A stretch of DNA of 64,000 bases from JAKAGZ01 sp963772675 (GTDB lineage Bacteria > Bacteroidota > Ignavibacteria > Ignavibacteriales > Ignavibacteriaceae), in contig CAVYYF010000002.1 of NCBI GenBank assembly GCA_963772675.1, positions 45,905-109,904 on the forward strand, in the 5' to 3' direction. The notes below the pieces were generated by a model that did no database searches, was not told the origin of the DNA, and was given only the letters and a program-made list of their open reading frames with translations. Made by a program: the position numbers and the translations under genes. Positions 44,621-53,784 of the stretch are shown one piece after another. The first letter of the stretch is position 1. The number at the start of each line of letters is the position of its first letter.

Positions 44621-45799
44621 TTATTTCATAAGTACAAACTTCTTTGATTCGATAAAATTATCAGCCTTTAATTGACAAATATAAATTCCACTGGATAAAT
44701 TGGAGCCATCAAATTTTGCTGTATACTTACCGGCTTCCTTGGTGTCATTCACTAATGTAGTAACTTCCCTGCCCAAAACATCAAATACTTTTAAATTAAT
44801 AAAACTAGTCTTAGGTAAAGTATATTCTATATTTGTAGTCGGATTAAAAGGATTTGGATAGTTTTGGTATAATTTGTATCCATTTATTAAAGATGATCCA
44901 TCTATTCCGTTCACAACTGCTTCGCTAATTAGATGGGAGTCTATTAAATTTCCATTTCTTGTAAAAAACTGGAAAAGAAGCCCATTTTGAGTCTCACTTA
45001 CCTTCATTGCTCCCCAATCACTATTATACCTGACAATACTTCCGCTAACTGGTGTTCCGAAGCTATATCGGTTTGCACCACCCAGTCCATTTACAAAATA
45101 TGCAAGGCTATCTCCATCGTTGTTTGCATCTTTCATTATTCTTTCATAAGTGTGAGCATGTCCGGACAATGCAGCACTAATTCCCCACTCTTCAAAAGGC
45201 CACTGCATGTATGAAGTATTTCCGTGATTGCTATCCGATGAATATGCTGCATGATGAAACACGGCAATTTTCCACTTTGCTGTTGAGTTTTGAATCTTTT
45301 GTTTCATCCAATTACCCTGATCTGAATTATATGAATAACCATCAGGTGTATCGGTGTCGGAATCAATCATAAAAAATTCTATATCACCAATTTGAATATT
45401 GTAATAAAATTCGTTATTAGGTAGATTAAAATAATCCAGATATGGTTGAAGATTTGTAGCATGCCAATCATGATTTCCAGTTACAGGCCAGAATCTATTT
45501 ATATCAGTTGAACCTGTTCCATATGATCCTGTATACGGTTTTATATATTGATGATAATCATAACCAATATTTCTGTCTATAGTAGAGGCCTCGCCATCAG
45601 GATAATTGTTATCACCTACAGTTATTATAAAATCAGGATTCCAGGATTTTACCAGGTTTGCAACATCGCTTTCAGCCTGATTACCCATACCGAAGTCGCC
45701 TATTACTGCAAAGGTTAAGTTTTGTCCTAAAGTAATTTTAATTGAAGAAAGTAAGACAAAAAATATTACGAGTTTAAAGGAAAGAGATCTAAATATCAT
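44621..45799 (-). CDS. Secreted metallophosphoesterase with type IX secretion sorting domain
   Basis: A 392-residue calcineurin-like phosphoesterase of the purple-acid-phosphatase type. A signal peptide (about 1-25) is followed by the metal motifs G-D-F-G near 34, G-D-N-N-Y near 61, G-N-H-D near 107, H-H-A near 183 and G-H-A-H near 217. The last 75 or so residues start N-Y-P-N-P-F-N-P-T-T and end S-K-K-F-V-L-M-K, the type A T9SS sorting domain, removed as the protein is exported or anchored. The substrate is unknown. Confidence 0.9.
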   Translation of the reverse strand: MIFRSLSFKLVIFFVLLSSIKITLGQNLTFAVIGDFGMGNQAESDVANLVKSWNPDFIITVGDNNYPDGEASTIDRNIGYDYHQYIKPYTGSYGTGSTDINRFWPVTGNHDWHATNLQPYLDYFNLPNNEFYYNIQIGDIEFFMIDSDTDTPDGYSYNSDQGNWMKQKIQNSTAKWKIAVFHHAAYSSDSNHGNTSYMQWPFEEWGISAALSGHAHTYERIMKDANNDGDSLAYFVNGLGGANRYSFGTPVSGSIVRYNSDWGAMKVSETQNGLLFQFFTRNGNLIDSHLISEAVVNGIDGSSLINGYKLYQNYPNPFNPTTNIEYTLPKTSFINLKVFDVLGREVTTLVNDTKEAGKYTAKFDGSNLSSGIYICQLKADNFIESKKFVLMK

Positions 45800-46128
45800 T
45801 TTAGTACCCCATTTGTTGAGAGATTATTTTGTTAAAAGGTAATGTACTCAAATATTGTGCCTTTAAAAAATGTAAATTTTATGAGACTATATACCAGTTC
45901 AAAAAATATTAGTACAAATATTGTTCTCTTCTATCGCATATATTTCATATCATTTTTATAAAAAATGATGCTTTAGATTTTACTATTAAATTACCTTTTT
46001 CAAAAAAATACTTATAGCTTTCGGAAGGTCTTTCGTTACAACAAATAGGTTGTCTACCTGGAATTTGTGTGGGTTTGTTAAATGCATATATATCTAGTAG
46101 TAATGATGTTCTTACAGGGGTAAAAATT
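45800..46128 (-). other. AT-rich intergenic region upstream of the phosphoesterase gene
   Basis: About 330 bases with no plausible gene. It must hold the phosphoesterase promoter (reverse strand) and the 3' end of the outer membrane protein transcript. A GGGGT-like site lies shortly before the phosphoesterase ATG. An AT-only hairpin stands at 45949-45969. I see no clear terminator or riboswitch. Confidence 0.5.
45949..45969. repeat. AT-rich inverted repeat in the intergenic region
   Basis: ATCATTTTT and AAAAATGAT are perfectly complementary around ATA. There is no T-run beyond the stem on either strand, so it is not a standard terminator; a weak structural element or protein-binding palindrome is possible. 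Confidence 0.4.
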
Positions 46129-47295
46129 TTAAAATTCGTATCCTATCCCGAGTTTTCCTGTAGTTTGCTTTCTCCAGTTTCCAGAAAATGCATGACTATC
46201 GGCAAGTGAAAAATCCAATTGTATATTATCAATTTTTAAAGAAGAACCTAAAATTAAAAAGAAAGCCTGCAGATTTTCGTTTGTATTAAAATATTTATCG
46301 ATTGAATAATATTCTTTCCTTGTTGAAAAAATGCCTAAGGATGATGACAAAATATTATTGAATGCATAAACAACACTTCCGGCGTATTCAAATGCATTGG
46401 GATTGCTACTATCAATATTTTTCCAGAAAACATTGGATATGCTTCCCAGGAATTTAATACTCCTAATCAAACTTATATCAAAATCGAATTTTACTCGTGC
46501 TGGAAATTGAGCTTTATAAGTGTTAATAACTGTGTAATATGTTAGCCGAGTTGAGTCAATGTTTGGAGTAGAAGTAGCGTTTAATCCCCCGTCCGGATGT
46601 CCAGTAAGACTAATATCCTTTTCATATGACAATCCATATTGCATATATTTATTGGCTTCGAACCTTTTCTCAAACATTATTCCAGCAGCCCAACTGTTAC
46701 CTTTATAGTTAAGGCTAATGTCAGTAAATCCATTAGAATCTTCCGTCATATTTTTAATATTAAATCTCCCTCCTATGGAAAGATTCCAGGTATCAATAAC
46801 CTTTTTAAATGAATATGATGCAATTATAGAATAATCATTAAGAATAATTTTGTCCTGAAAGTTAATAAATTCACCGGTTCCGTCTGGATATTGGTTAGTA
46901 GTAACAGGGATCTGACCTAAGTCCATAATTCCATTATATCCCTGACGAAAGGATATACCTAATCTAAAATTTTTGAATGGATACTGGAAACCTATACTTT
47001 GCGGTAAAAAAATTTTGTTTCGTTTATAGCCAATGTCAGCGATCCAAGCTTCATCAATTTTGGTTTCAAACTGGTATGAAAAGCCAAAAGAAATCTTTTC
47101 AAAATTGTTAAGAGCGGCTGGATTAATACTCCCTATATTTGAAATCATGTTAGATAAACCTGAAGTGCCAATACCATTTAATTCTCCGATGGGATTACCT
47201 TGTGGAAAGAGAAAAACATCATTGCTGGTTCTAACCTGAGCAAAGTTTTGGTTAACAGAATAAATAATAACTAATAGAATTAAGATTTTTTTCAT
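46129..47295 (-). CDS. Outer membrane beta-barrel protein, unknown function
   Basis: A 388-residue exported protein: a signal peptide ends N-F-A-Q, and alternating-hydrophobic strands fill the rest to a terminal G-I-G-Y-E-F suited to barrel assembly. N-terminal G-T-S-G-L and S-I-N-P-A-A-L-N resemble the hatch region of FadL/PorV-type proteins (the N-P-A motif), so a T9SS PorV-like or transport role is possible. I do not recognise an exact family. It follows the tRNA-Pro gene on the same strand, which lies 45 bases upstream. Confidence 0.6.
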   Translation of the reverse strand: MKKILILLVIIYSVNQNFAQVRTSNDVFLFPQGNPIGELNGIGTSGLSNMISNIGSINPAALNNFEKISFGFSYQFETKIDEAWIADIGYKRNKIFLPQSIGFQYPFKNFRLGISFRQGYNGIMDLGQIPVTTNQYPDGTGEFINFQDKIILNDYSIIASYSFKKVIDTWNLSIGGRFNIKNMTEDSNGFTDISLNYKGNSWAAGIMFEKRFEANKYMQYGLSYEKDISLTGHPDGGLNATSTPNIDSTRLTYYTVINTYKAQFPARVKFDFDISLIRSIKFLGSISNVFWKNIDSSNPNAFEYAGSVVYAFNNILSSSLGIFSTRKEYYSIDKYFNTNENLQAFFLILGSSLKIDNIQLDFSLADSHAFSGNWRKQTTGKLGIGYEF

Positions 47296-47339
47296 TTATT
47301 CCCCTAAAAGATTAGTTGCAAAATAGGTAAATGCTTTAG

Positions 47340-47413
47340 TCGGAACGGCGGGATTTGAACCCGCGACCACCTGAACCCCATTCAGGTACGCTACCGGGCT
47401 GCGCCACGTTCCG
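47340..47413 (-). tRNA. tRNA-Pro (anticodon GGG)
   Basis: A complete 74-base cloverleaf on the reverse strand. The acceptor stem is CGGAACG/CGTTCCG, the D-arm GCGC/GCGT with GG in the loop, and the anticodon stem CCTGA/TCAGG. The seven-base loop ATGGGGT places GGG at 34-36. The T-arm is GCGGG/CCCGC around TTCAAAT, and the discriminator base is A. CCA is not encoded and must be added. It reads CCC and CCT codons. Confidence 0.97.
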
Positions 47414-47438
47414 AAAATTTTTCAATTACTTTTTAAAT

Positions 47439-47834
47439 TTACAATTTCGAAACTAAAAGTTCCAAAATACTTTTAATTTCTTCAAGGTCTTTTTTTATGG
47501 ATGGTCTTTCACGCTTTGTCTCAGGGTAAAAGGACTTACTTTCTTCTTCAGGTAATTCAACTTTATTTTGTTGCAAGACGTTCTCTGAAGAATAATCTTC
47601 GAGAATTTTTCTGGCTCCTTCTATTGTATATTTCCTTTCACGAAGCAATCCCTTTATGTGCATTATCAGCTGAATATCTTTATTCGTATAGATCCTGTTT
47701 CCAGCTCTGTTTTTTTGAGGCTTTAATTGATCAAATTCAGTTTCCCAATATCTTAGCACATATTGTTCAACACTGGTAATTTTGCTTACCTCACTGATTG
47801 AGTAATACAGTTTTTTTATAGATAGGTCTTTCAT
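47439..47834 (-). CDS. MerR family transcriptional regulator
   Basis: A 131-residue protein with an N-terminal MerR winged helix (about 8-80): Y-Y-S-I-S-E-V-S-K-I-T opens it, then L-R-Y-W-E-T-E-F and N-R-I-Y-T-N-K-D-I. The C-terminal part is short and helical, without the cysteines of metal sensors or a drug-binding domain. Such short MerR proteins are common in the Bacteroidetes/Chlorobi group; the target and signal are unknown. Confidence 0.88.
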   Translation of the reverse strand: MKDLSIKKLYYSISEVSKITSVEQYVLRYWETEFDQLKPQKNRAGNRIYTNKDIQLIMHIKGLLRERKYTIEGARKILEDYSSENVLQQNKVELPEEESKSFYPETKRERPSIKKDLEEIKSILELLVSKL

Positions 47835-47926
47835 TGAAGCTCAAAATTATTTTAGGGCAAAATAACTAATTGGCTTTTTAATAGCAATATCCATTGCCTT
47901 AAATAAAAAAAAACTTTAGTGCGGGG

Positions 47927-48610
47927 TTATAACTTGTTTTCCTGCATAATGATATCAATGAGTTCACTAACATCATTTAGTTCGTAGTCAGCATTATGAA
48001 TTTTTGTATTAAATGTATCCCCATATTTTGCAAATGCCGTCTTCATTCCCACATTTTTAGCACCTACTATATCTCTTTCGGCCCAATCCCCTACCATTAA
48101 AGCTTCTTCGGGTTTTACTTCAAGTTTTTTCAAAACTGCTAAGAACGTTGCAGGATTTGGCTTTCTTTCGCCAGTATCCTCAAATGTAACTACAGCATCG
48201 ACTATATGATGAAAATTTAGATATGCGAGCCGCAGCCACGCTTCCTTAGCCGGAGCATCAGATAATATTCCCATTAAAATACCCAGCTTAAGTAATTTAT
48301 TCAATGTGGAATATACATGTGGATATGGGATCAGTGCGGCTTCCCTGGCCCTACGGTAAGCTACAATGCCAGCTGATAAAATTTTATAATCGACTTCATT
48401 ATTTACACGCTGGAGAAACAAATCAAATACCTGCTGATATTCTATCCCTTTCTCTTTATAAATTTCATCAATTACTTGATTTGATTCTTCCCTTGTGATC
48501 GAGAGGCCTGCATCGATCATAGCCGGAATTGCTTCCTCTATCGAACGTCGCTTCATTTTCATGAAGTCCATTAGTGTGTTATCAAGGTCAAATACTACTG
48601 CTTTAATCAA
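47927..48610 (-). CDS. HAD superfamily hydrolase
   Basis: A 227-residue HAD phosphatase with all four motifs: I, D-L-D-N-T-L near 8; II, G-I-L-S-D-A near 114; III, the Lys of G-E-R-K-P-N; IV, V-G-D-W-A-E-R-D near 173. The helical cap between motifs I and II is typical of the YjjG/phosphoglycolate-phosphatase branch. The substrate cannot be told. It ends a reverse-strand run with aroQ directly upstream. Confidence 0.87.
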   Translation of the reverse strand: MIKAVVFDLDNTLMDFMKMKRRSIEEAIPAMIDAGLSITREESNQVIDEIYKEKGIEYQQVFDLFLQRVNNEVDYKILSAGIVAYRRAREAALIPYPHVYSTLNKLLKLGILMGILSDAPAKEAWLRLAYLNFHHIVDAVVTFEDTGERKPNPATFLAVLKKLEVKPEEALMVGDWAERDIVGAKNVGMKTAFAKYGDTFNTKIHNADYELNDVSELIDIIMQENKL

Positions 48611-48631
48611 TGGTAATTCCTTTTGTTCAAA

Positions 48632-49060
48632 TTATTTATTAATTAGTTTTTGAAGAAGATAAATTCCTGCAAGGTAACTATGTTCTTTAAACCCGGAGAT
48701 ATAACCATCACAGCCAGAAGCAGTTATCAAGTTTTGTCTGAACTTTTCTCTTTTAGCAAGGTGAGATAGATGCACTTCAATTTTTGGAAGAGTACATTCC
48801 TCCAAAGCATCATGTATAGCAACAGATGTATGTGCATATCCGCCAGGATTTATAATAATACCATCAAAATTATTACCTGCATCCTGTATCTTATCAACGA
48901 GATCCCCTTCACTATTGGATTGAAAAAAAGTGAATGAAAAATTTTCAAACTCTTTGGTCAACAGTTTCTCAATCTTTTCCAAAGAAAGATCGCCGTATAA
49001 TTTAACATCTCTTTTTCCTAACATATTCAAATTAGGTCCGTTCAGTATAAGTATTTTCAT
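48632..49060 (-). CDS. aroQ: 3-dehydroquinate dehydratase, type II
   Basis: Shikimate-pathway enzyme. 142 residues with G-P-N-L-N-M-L-G-K-R-D, catalytic Tyr22 in L-Y-G, I-N-P-G-G-Y-A-H-T-S near 70 with Asn71 and His77. The segment usually written H-I-S-N-x-H-x-R-E-E-F-R reads H-L-S-H-L-A-K-R-E-K-F-R here, so Ala102 stands where the general-acid His is expected and a His replaces the preceding Asn. Family identity is clear, full activity is less so. Its start overlaps the gene upstream (ATGA). Confidence 0.88.
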   Translation of the reverse strand: MKILILNGPNLNMLGKRDVKLYGDLSLEKIEKLLTKEFENFSFTFFQSNSEGDLVDKIQDAGNNFDGIIINPGGYAHTSVAIHDALEECTLPKIEVHLSHLAKREKFRQNLITASGCDGYISGFKEHSYLAGIYLLQKLINK

Positions 49061-49332
49061 TGCATCTCCGTCGACATTTCATCTATAATCTCTCTCATTC
49101 GAGGAGTTAAATACATTTCATCAATTCCTAATTCCTTTAATGCCATACTAAGAATCATAACTTTTCTTTGCAAATTTGCCATTTTATTAATAACAATTAC
49201 TTTGTTTTCTTTCAGCAAACAATAACCTCCCTTAAAATCTCCTTTTTCAAACCTCACCTCAGCACCCAACTGCGCAGCAAGAGCTTTGAGGTCCTGAATT
49301 ATTTCTTCAAATTCTTTTTCTTTAATTTTCAT
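49057..49332 (-). CDS. Conserved small hypothetical protein
   Basis: A 91-residue soluble protein. A helical N-terminus (K-E-F-E-E-I-I-Q-D-L-K-A-L) is followed by a short beta segment with G-D-F-K-G-G-Y-C-L-L and K-V-I-V-I-N-K. A second helical part ends in L-T-P-R-M-R-E-I-I-D-E-M. I have the impression that such proteins recur beside shikimate or chorismate genes in related bacteria, but I cannot name a function. It overlaps aroQ by four bases and the membrane protein upstream by eleven. Confidence 0.7.
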   Translation of the reverse strand: MKIKEKEFEEIIQDLKALAAQLGAEVRFEKGDFKGGYCLLKENKVIVINKMANLQRKVMILSMALKELGIDEMYLTPRMREIIDEMSTEMQ

Positions 49333-49852
49333 TGGTAATATTATTTTTTTTTAATGGCTGGAACAAAAGGAAAAATATAATTGCACCAAAACAGAAAATT
49401 TCAATTACAGGAAAACTCCCAAAAATTTTGAATCTTTCTATTAGCAGGTTAAGAACATCTTTCGGATTAAAATTTGTAGTGTTTAATAGTCCTATTATTT
49501 TATAATCAATGATGGATAAATAAATTTCAAATGGTAAGGTCAATAGAATTATTATGGTTATTATAAATAGCCACCCGTTAGCTTTAAGAGATACTTTTGA
49601 GGTTATTATAAAAAGAATATATGATATTATAAAAATTAGGTAAAGTACAAGAGTAGTTAAAACTGCAGGCTCAAATGATCTTAGTATACCTGCAATATTC
49701 TGATCGTTAATATAGTTTCTTAATGTAAAGTCTGTGCCCTCAAATATCTGGTATGAAATTACTAAACGCGTGAAGTAGCCTCCAAGCCAGAGAGCACCAG
49801 AAAGGACAACAAAAAACAAAAGTATTTTAGGGAATGTTTTCAGGTCTTTCAT
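49322..49852 (-). CDS. Four-helix membrane protein, unknown function
   Basis: A 176-residue protein from the ATG at 49852 (a GTG two codons upstream is possible). Hydrophobic helices lie at about 9-27, 54-78, 84-103 and 140-165. It ends in a short basic tail. No family is recognised. It heads the reverse-strand group with the 91-residue protein and aroQ and diverges from the ppx/gppA gene on the other strand. Confidence 0.7.
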   Translation of the reverse strand: MKDLKTFPKILLFFVVLSGALWLGGYFTRLVISYQIFEGTDFTLRNYINDQNIAGILRSFEPAVLTTLVLYLIFIISYILFIITSKVSLKANGWLFIITIIILLTLPFEIYLSIIDYKIIGLLNTTNFNPKDVLNLLIERFKIFGSFPVIEIFCFGAIIFFLLFQPLKKNNITNEN

Positions 49853-49890
49853 AAACACTTATATTAGTGTAAGTAAAATAAAAAAAAATA

Positions 49891-50811
49891 ATGATTGTTG
49901 CCTCAATTGATATCGGAACAAACACTGTGCTTTTGCTTATTGCAGAGGTGAGTAAGGATAATAAGCTTACAACTATTTTAAATGAGTACAGAATTCCACG
50001 GATCGGGAAAGGACTTTTACCAGGAGAACCAATCGCAGAAAATAAAGTTAAGGAGCTTTTTAGTGTATTAAGCGAATATGAGAGCATAATAAAGAAAAAT
50101 GAATGTAAACAAGTACTTGTTACGGCTACAAATGCGTTAAGAATTGCCTCAAATAATAAGATAATATCCGAAGAAATTTGGGAGCAATTGAATTGGAAGG
50201 TTAATATTGTTTCCGGTGAAGATGAAGCTTATTTGTCATATCTGGGTGCCGTATCGGATATTCTAGAAGAGGCCGAAGCTTTAGTCATAGATATTGGAGG
50301 AGGCAGTACTGAGCTTATTTTCGGGAATAATAGTGTGATCAAATACAAAAATAGCTTTCATACTGGAGTAGTTAGCTGTACTGAAAGATTTCTTAAAGAT
50401 GATCCACCAACTTTGGAGCAATTGCAGGAATTTGAGCAACATCTTGATAATGTCTTTAGAAAGTTATCATCGTTAAATTATGCTCCCGCTATCGCAATTG
50501 CTTTAGCAGGGACATCTACTACACTTGCCTGCATGAATTTGAATATCAAAAATTACGATGAAGAACTAATTGAAGGACATATCTTAAAATTTAATGAAAT
50601 TTATAATATTAAAGATGATATTAGAAGGTTATCAAGTTCAGAGTTATTAAAGAGTTATAATTTAGTTGTTAAAGGGCGCGAAGATTTAATATTGGCTGGT
50701 AGTATCATTTTATTAAAAATTATGGACTTACTAGAAATAGATAAAGTTAGAGTTAGCACGAAGGGAATCAGGTATGGGGCTATTTTGAAAGAAATTAAAG
50801 TGAATAATTGA
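49891..50811 (+). CDS. Ppx/GppA phosphatase family protein
   Basis: Exopolyphosphatase/guanosine pentaphosphatase family enzyme of the ASKHA fold, 306 residues. Family marks: I-D-I-G-T-N-T-V-L-L-L near 5, G-E-D-E-A-Y-L-S-Y near 109, I-D-I-G-G-G-S-T-E-L near 131 and A-L-A-G-T-S-T-T-L near 207. It is the short form without the C-terminal HD domain of E. coli Ppx. Whether it acts on polyphosphate or pppGpp cannot be read from sequence. Confidence 0.9.
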   Translation: MIVASIDIGTNTVLLLIAEVSKDNKLTTILNEYRIPRIGKGLLPGEPIAENKVKELFSVLSEYESIIKKNECKQVLVTATNALRIASNNKIISEEIWEQLNWKVNIVSGEDEAYLSYLGAVSDILEEAEALVIDIGGGSTELIFGNNSVIKYKNSFHTGVVSCTERFLKDDPPTLEQLQEFEQHLDNVFRKLSSLNYAPAIAIALAGTSTTLACMNLNIKNYDEELIEGHILKFNEIYNIKDDIRRLSSSELLKSYNLVVKGREDLILAGSIILLKIMDLLEIDKVRVSTKGIRYGAILKEIKVNN

Positions 50812-50862
50812 TATAGACTATAGCATATTTTATCATATAATCTTTGGGAATCTTGAGACCTG

Positions 50863-51561
50863 TTATATCAACGACAGAAAATATAATCCGCACAAAATTA
50901 TAATATTAAAAATAACTCCTGTTCCAAATCCGAATAGTTTGCTCCTTGTTTGGCTATATAGACCTGCACTAGCAAGGAATATGCTCCAAACAAAAACTAA
51001 TATTTCAAAGCCTGAAAATATATAAGCCAGTGTTGGTTTTAACAAAAAGGGGGAGGGATTTGTGGAGAAAACATTTCCCCCAAAAACAGCAACTTCTATC
51101 GGGAAAATTATGCAAAGGGCGAAAGCATGTGGAATCAATGAATATACTAAAACTGCTAAGTTATCTTTTAATCTCGTTTTAGCGCTACTGTTTTGTGTAA
51201 TGATTTTTATTAGAAACGAATATGAGAATAGAATTGCTAATAAAAAAGTAATTAGAAAAATGACGTTAGAGAATATGCTAAAATCAGTGTAAGTAGCCTT
51301 TGAAAGGAGCATTGAAAAGAAAGTGCTGTCGATTGAAAATTTCGCTACTACAAAAAGAATAATTGTCATGACAAAATTCTTATGCTCCGATTGGATAATT
51401 GTCTTAAAAGCACTCGAAGGGTTTTCAATTAATCGGCCAATTTCACTCCAAAGGTCTATATTTGCTATCTTATCGCGAAGAATAGTATTACACTTTTTGC
51501 ACGAACTAACGTAAAGTGGATTCTCTGTCCCACAACTTTTACAAACTTGTATGTTTTTCAT
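50863..51561 (-). CDS. Zinc-ribbon plus Yip1-like membrane protein
   Basis: A 232-residue protein. The N-terminal zinc ribbon has C-K-S-C-G-T-E-N and C-K-K-C-N (four cysteines within residues 7-24). Five hydrophobic helices follow (about 63-80, 92-112, 133-155, 172-195, 208-230), in a layout like the Yip1 domain. Function in bacteria is unknown. It converges on the ppx/gppA gene and precedes nothing obvious in a pathway sense; DUF5683 lies upstream by ten bases. Confidence 0.75.
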   Translation of the reverse strand: MKNIQVCKSCGTENPLYVSSCKKCNTILRDKIANIDLWSEIGRLIENPSSAFKTIIQSEHKNFVMTIILFVVAKFSIDSTFFSMLLSKATYTDFSIFSNVIFLITFLLAILFSYSFLIKIITQNSSAKTRLKDNLAVLVYSLIPHAFALCIIFPIEVAVFGGNVFSTNPSPFLLKPTLAYIFSGFEILVFVWSIFLASAGLYSQTRSKLFGFGTGVIFNIIILCGLYFLSLI

Positions 51562-51571
51562 ACTCTTAATA

Positions 51572-52078
51572 TTAGAATTTAATTCTTAGATTCAACATAT
51601 TTTGTCCGGTTCGATAATTTTCATTCACGCTAAAATCAAATAATTGCGCATCCACATAAGCATCTACCAAATTCAGAAAATAAGCTAGACCGATATAAAT
51701 ACTTACCAAATCGCGCTGATCTCTATAAAAGTCCCTATTATTTCTATAACTATTTGGAACTTGGGGATTAGGATTATTCAAATTTTGCAGATAGAGGTTT
51801 TGGGAATCACTATACTTATGATTGTTCCAAATCCAGACTGCAACAAGTGCCCCAAAAATTCCCCAAACAATGGGAGCCTTAATATATGACTCATTATAGA
51901 TTTGTCCCCATCCGGGAATAATAGCGCTTCTCAAAACAGCCCCCCAAGGAGATTTCTGCATTACAAAAACTGTATCGGCAGAATTTTCATTCTTAATACT
52001 GGTCGTGTCTTCCTGTGCAATACCAAATGATTGCAGTAGAAGAATAAGAATAAAAATTTTAGTTATATGATTTATCAA
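51572..52078 (-). CDS. DUF5683 family membrane protein
   Basis: A membrane protein of about 168 residues with a signal-like N-terminus ending G-I-A-Q and the DUF5683 mark S-A-I-I-P-G-W-G-Q-I-Y-N. A helix (about 70-87) and a second hydrophobic stretch near 135 follow. I chose TTG 52078, which gives a normal signal peptide and a 20-base overlap with parB; in-frame ATGs at 52114 and 52132 would read far into parB. The next gene downstream of parA-parB, it may be co-transcribed with them. Function is unknown. Confidence 0.72.
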   Translation of the reverse strand: MINHITKIFILILLLQSFGIAQEDTTSIKNENSADTVFVMQKSPWGAVLRSAIIPGWGQIYNESYIKAPIVWGIFGALVAVWIWNNHKYSDSQNLYLQNLNNPNPQVPNSYRNNRDFYRDQRDLVSIYIGLAYFLNLVDAYVDAQLFDFSVNENYRTGQNMLNLRIKF

Positions 52079-53006
52079 TAATTTCAAAGAGTTCAAATAG
52101 CCTTTCGAGTTCATCGTTTGAATAGTATTCAATAACTATCTCACCTGTACCGTCCTGCTTTTGTTTACAACTTACTTTTGTACCGAAGATTTTACGGAGC
52201 TTGTCTTCAATATCTTTTATATTCGAAATATGAGATTTTGCTTTAGGCGTAAATGAAACTGATCTTTTCTGAGCAGTCGGCTCATAAAGTAGTTTTTTAA
52301 CTAAATGTTCTACTTTTCTAACAGACAAATTATTTTCTTTTATTTTGCGAAGAACTTCTAATTGAAGTGAAGGTTTTGGCAGATTTATTATTGCTCTAGC
52401 ATGACCGGCTGTAATTTCATCCTTTATCAAACTATCCTGAACTTCCTTTGGTAGTTTTAATAATCTTATCGTATTTGCGATAGTTGTACGATCCTTCCCT
52501 ACTTTATCAGCTATTTCCTCCTGAGTTAAAAAACATTCTTCCATAAGGCGCTTGTAAGCGATTCCTATTTCAATTGCATTTAATTTTTCTCTCTGAATAT
52601 TTTCAATTAACGCAAGGGCAAGCATTGCTTCGTTGCTATCAACTTTGATAACGTAAGCTGGAATGTCCCTATACCCAATATCTTTGCATGCTTTTAAACG
52701 TCTCTCGCCTGATATCAATTCATATTTACCGCTTTCAACCCGTCTGACTGTGATAGGTTGTATCAGGCCATTTGATAAAATGGATTTTTTAAGTTCTTCC
52801 AGTGCTTCGGGTTCAATGTTTGTTCGGGGCTGGAAAGGATTGGATGATATCAAACCAACAGGGATCTTGGACAGTACATCTATACTTTCGCCATCATCTT
52901 TCTTCAATTCCGAATAATCAGCCGGTTTTTCAGATGCGTTTTTAACCCCTTTGGGATTTATCAACGCATCAAGTCCACGGCCTAATCCTGTTTTAATTTT
53001 GCTCAT
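52059..53006 (-). CDS. parB: Chromosome partitioning protein ParB
   Basis: Binds parS sites near the origin, spreads as a CTP-dependent clamp, and works with ParA in chromosome segregation. 315 residues: basic N-terminal tail with G-L-G-R-G-L-D-A-L, CTPase/ParB motif N-P-F-Q-P-R near 57 and L-I-S-G-E-R-R-L near 103, helix-turn-helix near 160-200 with T-Q-E-E-I-A-D-K-V-G, and a C-terminal dimer domain. It overlaps the parA stop by 14 bases. No perfect parS is visible nearby. Confidence 0.95.
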   Translation of the reverse strand: MSKIKTGLGRGLDALINPKGVKNASEKPADYSELKKDDGESIDVLSKIPVGLISSNPFQPRTNIEPEALEELKKSILSNGLIQPITVRRVESGKYELISGERRLKACKDIGYRDIPAYVIKVDSNEAMLALALIENIQREKLNAIEIGIAYKRLMEECFLTQEEIADKVGKDRTTIANTIRLLKLPKEVQDSLIKDEITAGHARAIINLPKPSLQLEVLRKIKENNLSVRKVEHLVKKLLYEPTAQKRSVSFTPKAKSHISNIKDIEDKLRKIFGTKVSCKQKQDGTGEIVIEYYSNDELERLFELFEIIDKSYN

Positions 53007-53784
53007 CTTTATTAGTGTTTGTGCCGTTTGAATTTCTTTCCAATAATTCTGAAGCTAATTCAATATAATTTTTTGATCCGGTGGAAATTGCATCATACAA
53101 AATAACCGGTTTGCCATAGCTGGGAGCTTCGGATATTCTTACATTTCGATGAATTACCGTATTAAATACTTTATCTCCAAAATATTTTCTTACTTCTTCC
53201 GCAACCTGCTGTGATAATCGAAGCCTGACATCAAACATAGTAAGTACTACACCTTCAATAGTCAAATTTTTATTGTAATGCTGCTTCACAATATTTATGG
53301 TGTTTAATAATTGTCCCAATCCTTCAAGAGCAAAGTATTCACACTGAACAGGAATGATGACTGAGTCAGATCCCGATAAAGAGTTAAGCGTAAGCAGCCC
53401 TAGCGAAGGCGGACAGTCAACAATTATATATTCATATTTATCGCGAATTTTTAAGGTAGCGTTTTTGAACAACATCTCACGGTCATCCATATCAACCATT
53501 TCAATTTCTGCTCCAACGAGATTAATATTTGAAGGAAGCAGATCCAGGAATGGCATATATGTTTCAATAATCACTTCACTAATATCCTTCGTACCAATTA
53601 ATACTTCATAAACTGAGGGAGTTTGATTATGGACATTAAGGCCGGAAGAAGAATTTGCCTGCGGATCAATATCTATCAACAATGTTTTTTTCTCCGCAGC
53701 TGCAAGAGATGATGCAAGGTTTATAGCAGTAGTTGTTTTGCCCACTCCGCCCTTCTGATTTGCAACTGAAATAACTTTCGCCAT
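52993..53784 (-). CDS. parA: Chromosome partitioning ATPase ParA (Soj)
   Basis: Deviant Walker ATPase that positions ParB-parS complexes. 263 residues with N-Q-K-G-G-V-G-K-T-T-T near 8, D-I-D-P-Q-A-N-S-S-S near 39, and V-D-C-P-P-S-L-G near 124, all typical of the chromosomal Soj type. It heads a parA-parB-DUF5683 group on the reverse strand and has a weak AAGG site before the ATG. Confidence 0.96.
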   Translation of the reverse strand: MAKVISVANQKGGVGKTTTAINLASSLAAAEKKTLLIDIDPQANSSSGLNVHNQTPSVYEVLIGTKDISEVIIETYMPFLDLLPSNINLVGAEIEMVDMDDREMLFKNATLKIRDKYEYIIVDCPPSLGLLTLNSLSGSDSVIIPVQCEYFALEGLGQLLNTINIVKQHYNKNLTIEGVVLTMFDVRLRLSQQVAEEVRKYFGDKVFNTVIHRNVRISEAPSYGKPVILYDAISTGSKNYIELASELLERNSNGTNTNKDEQN

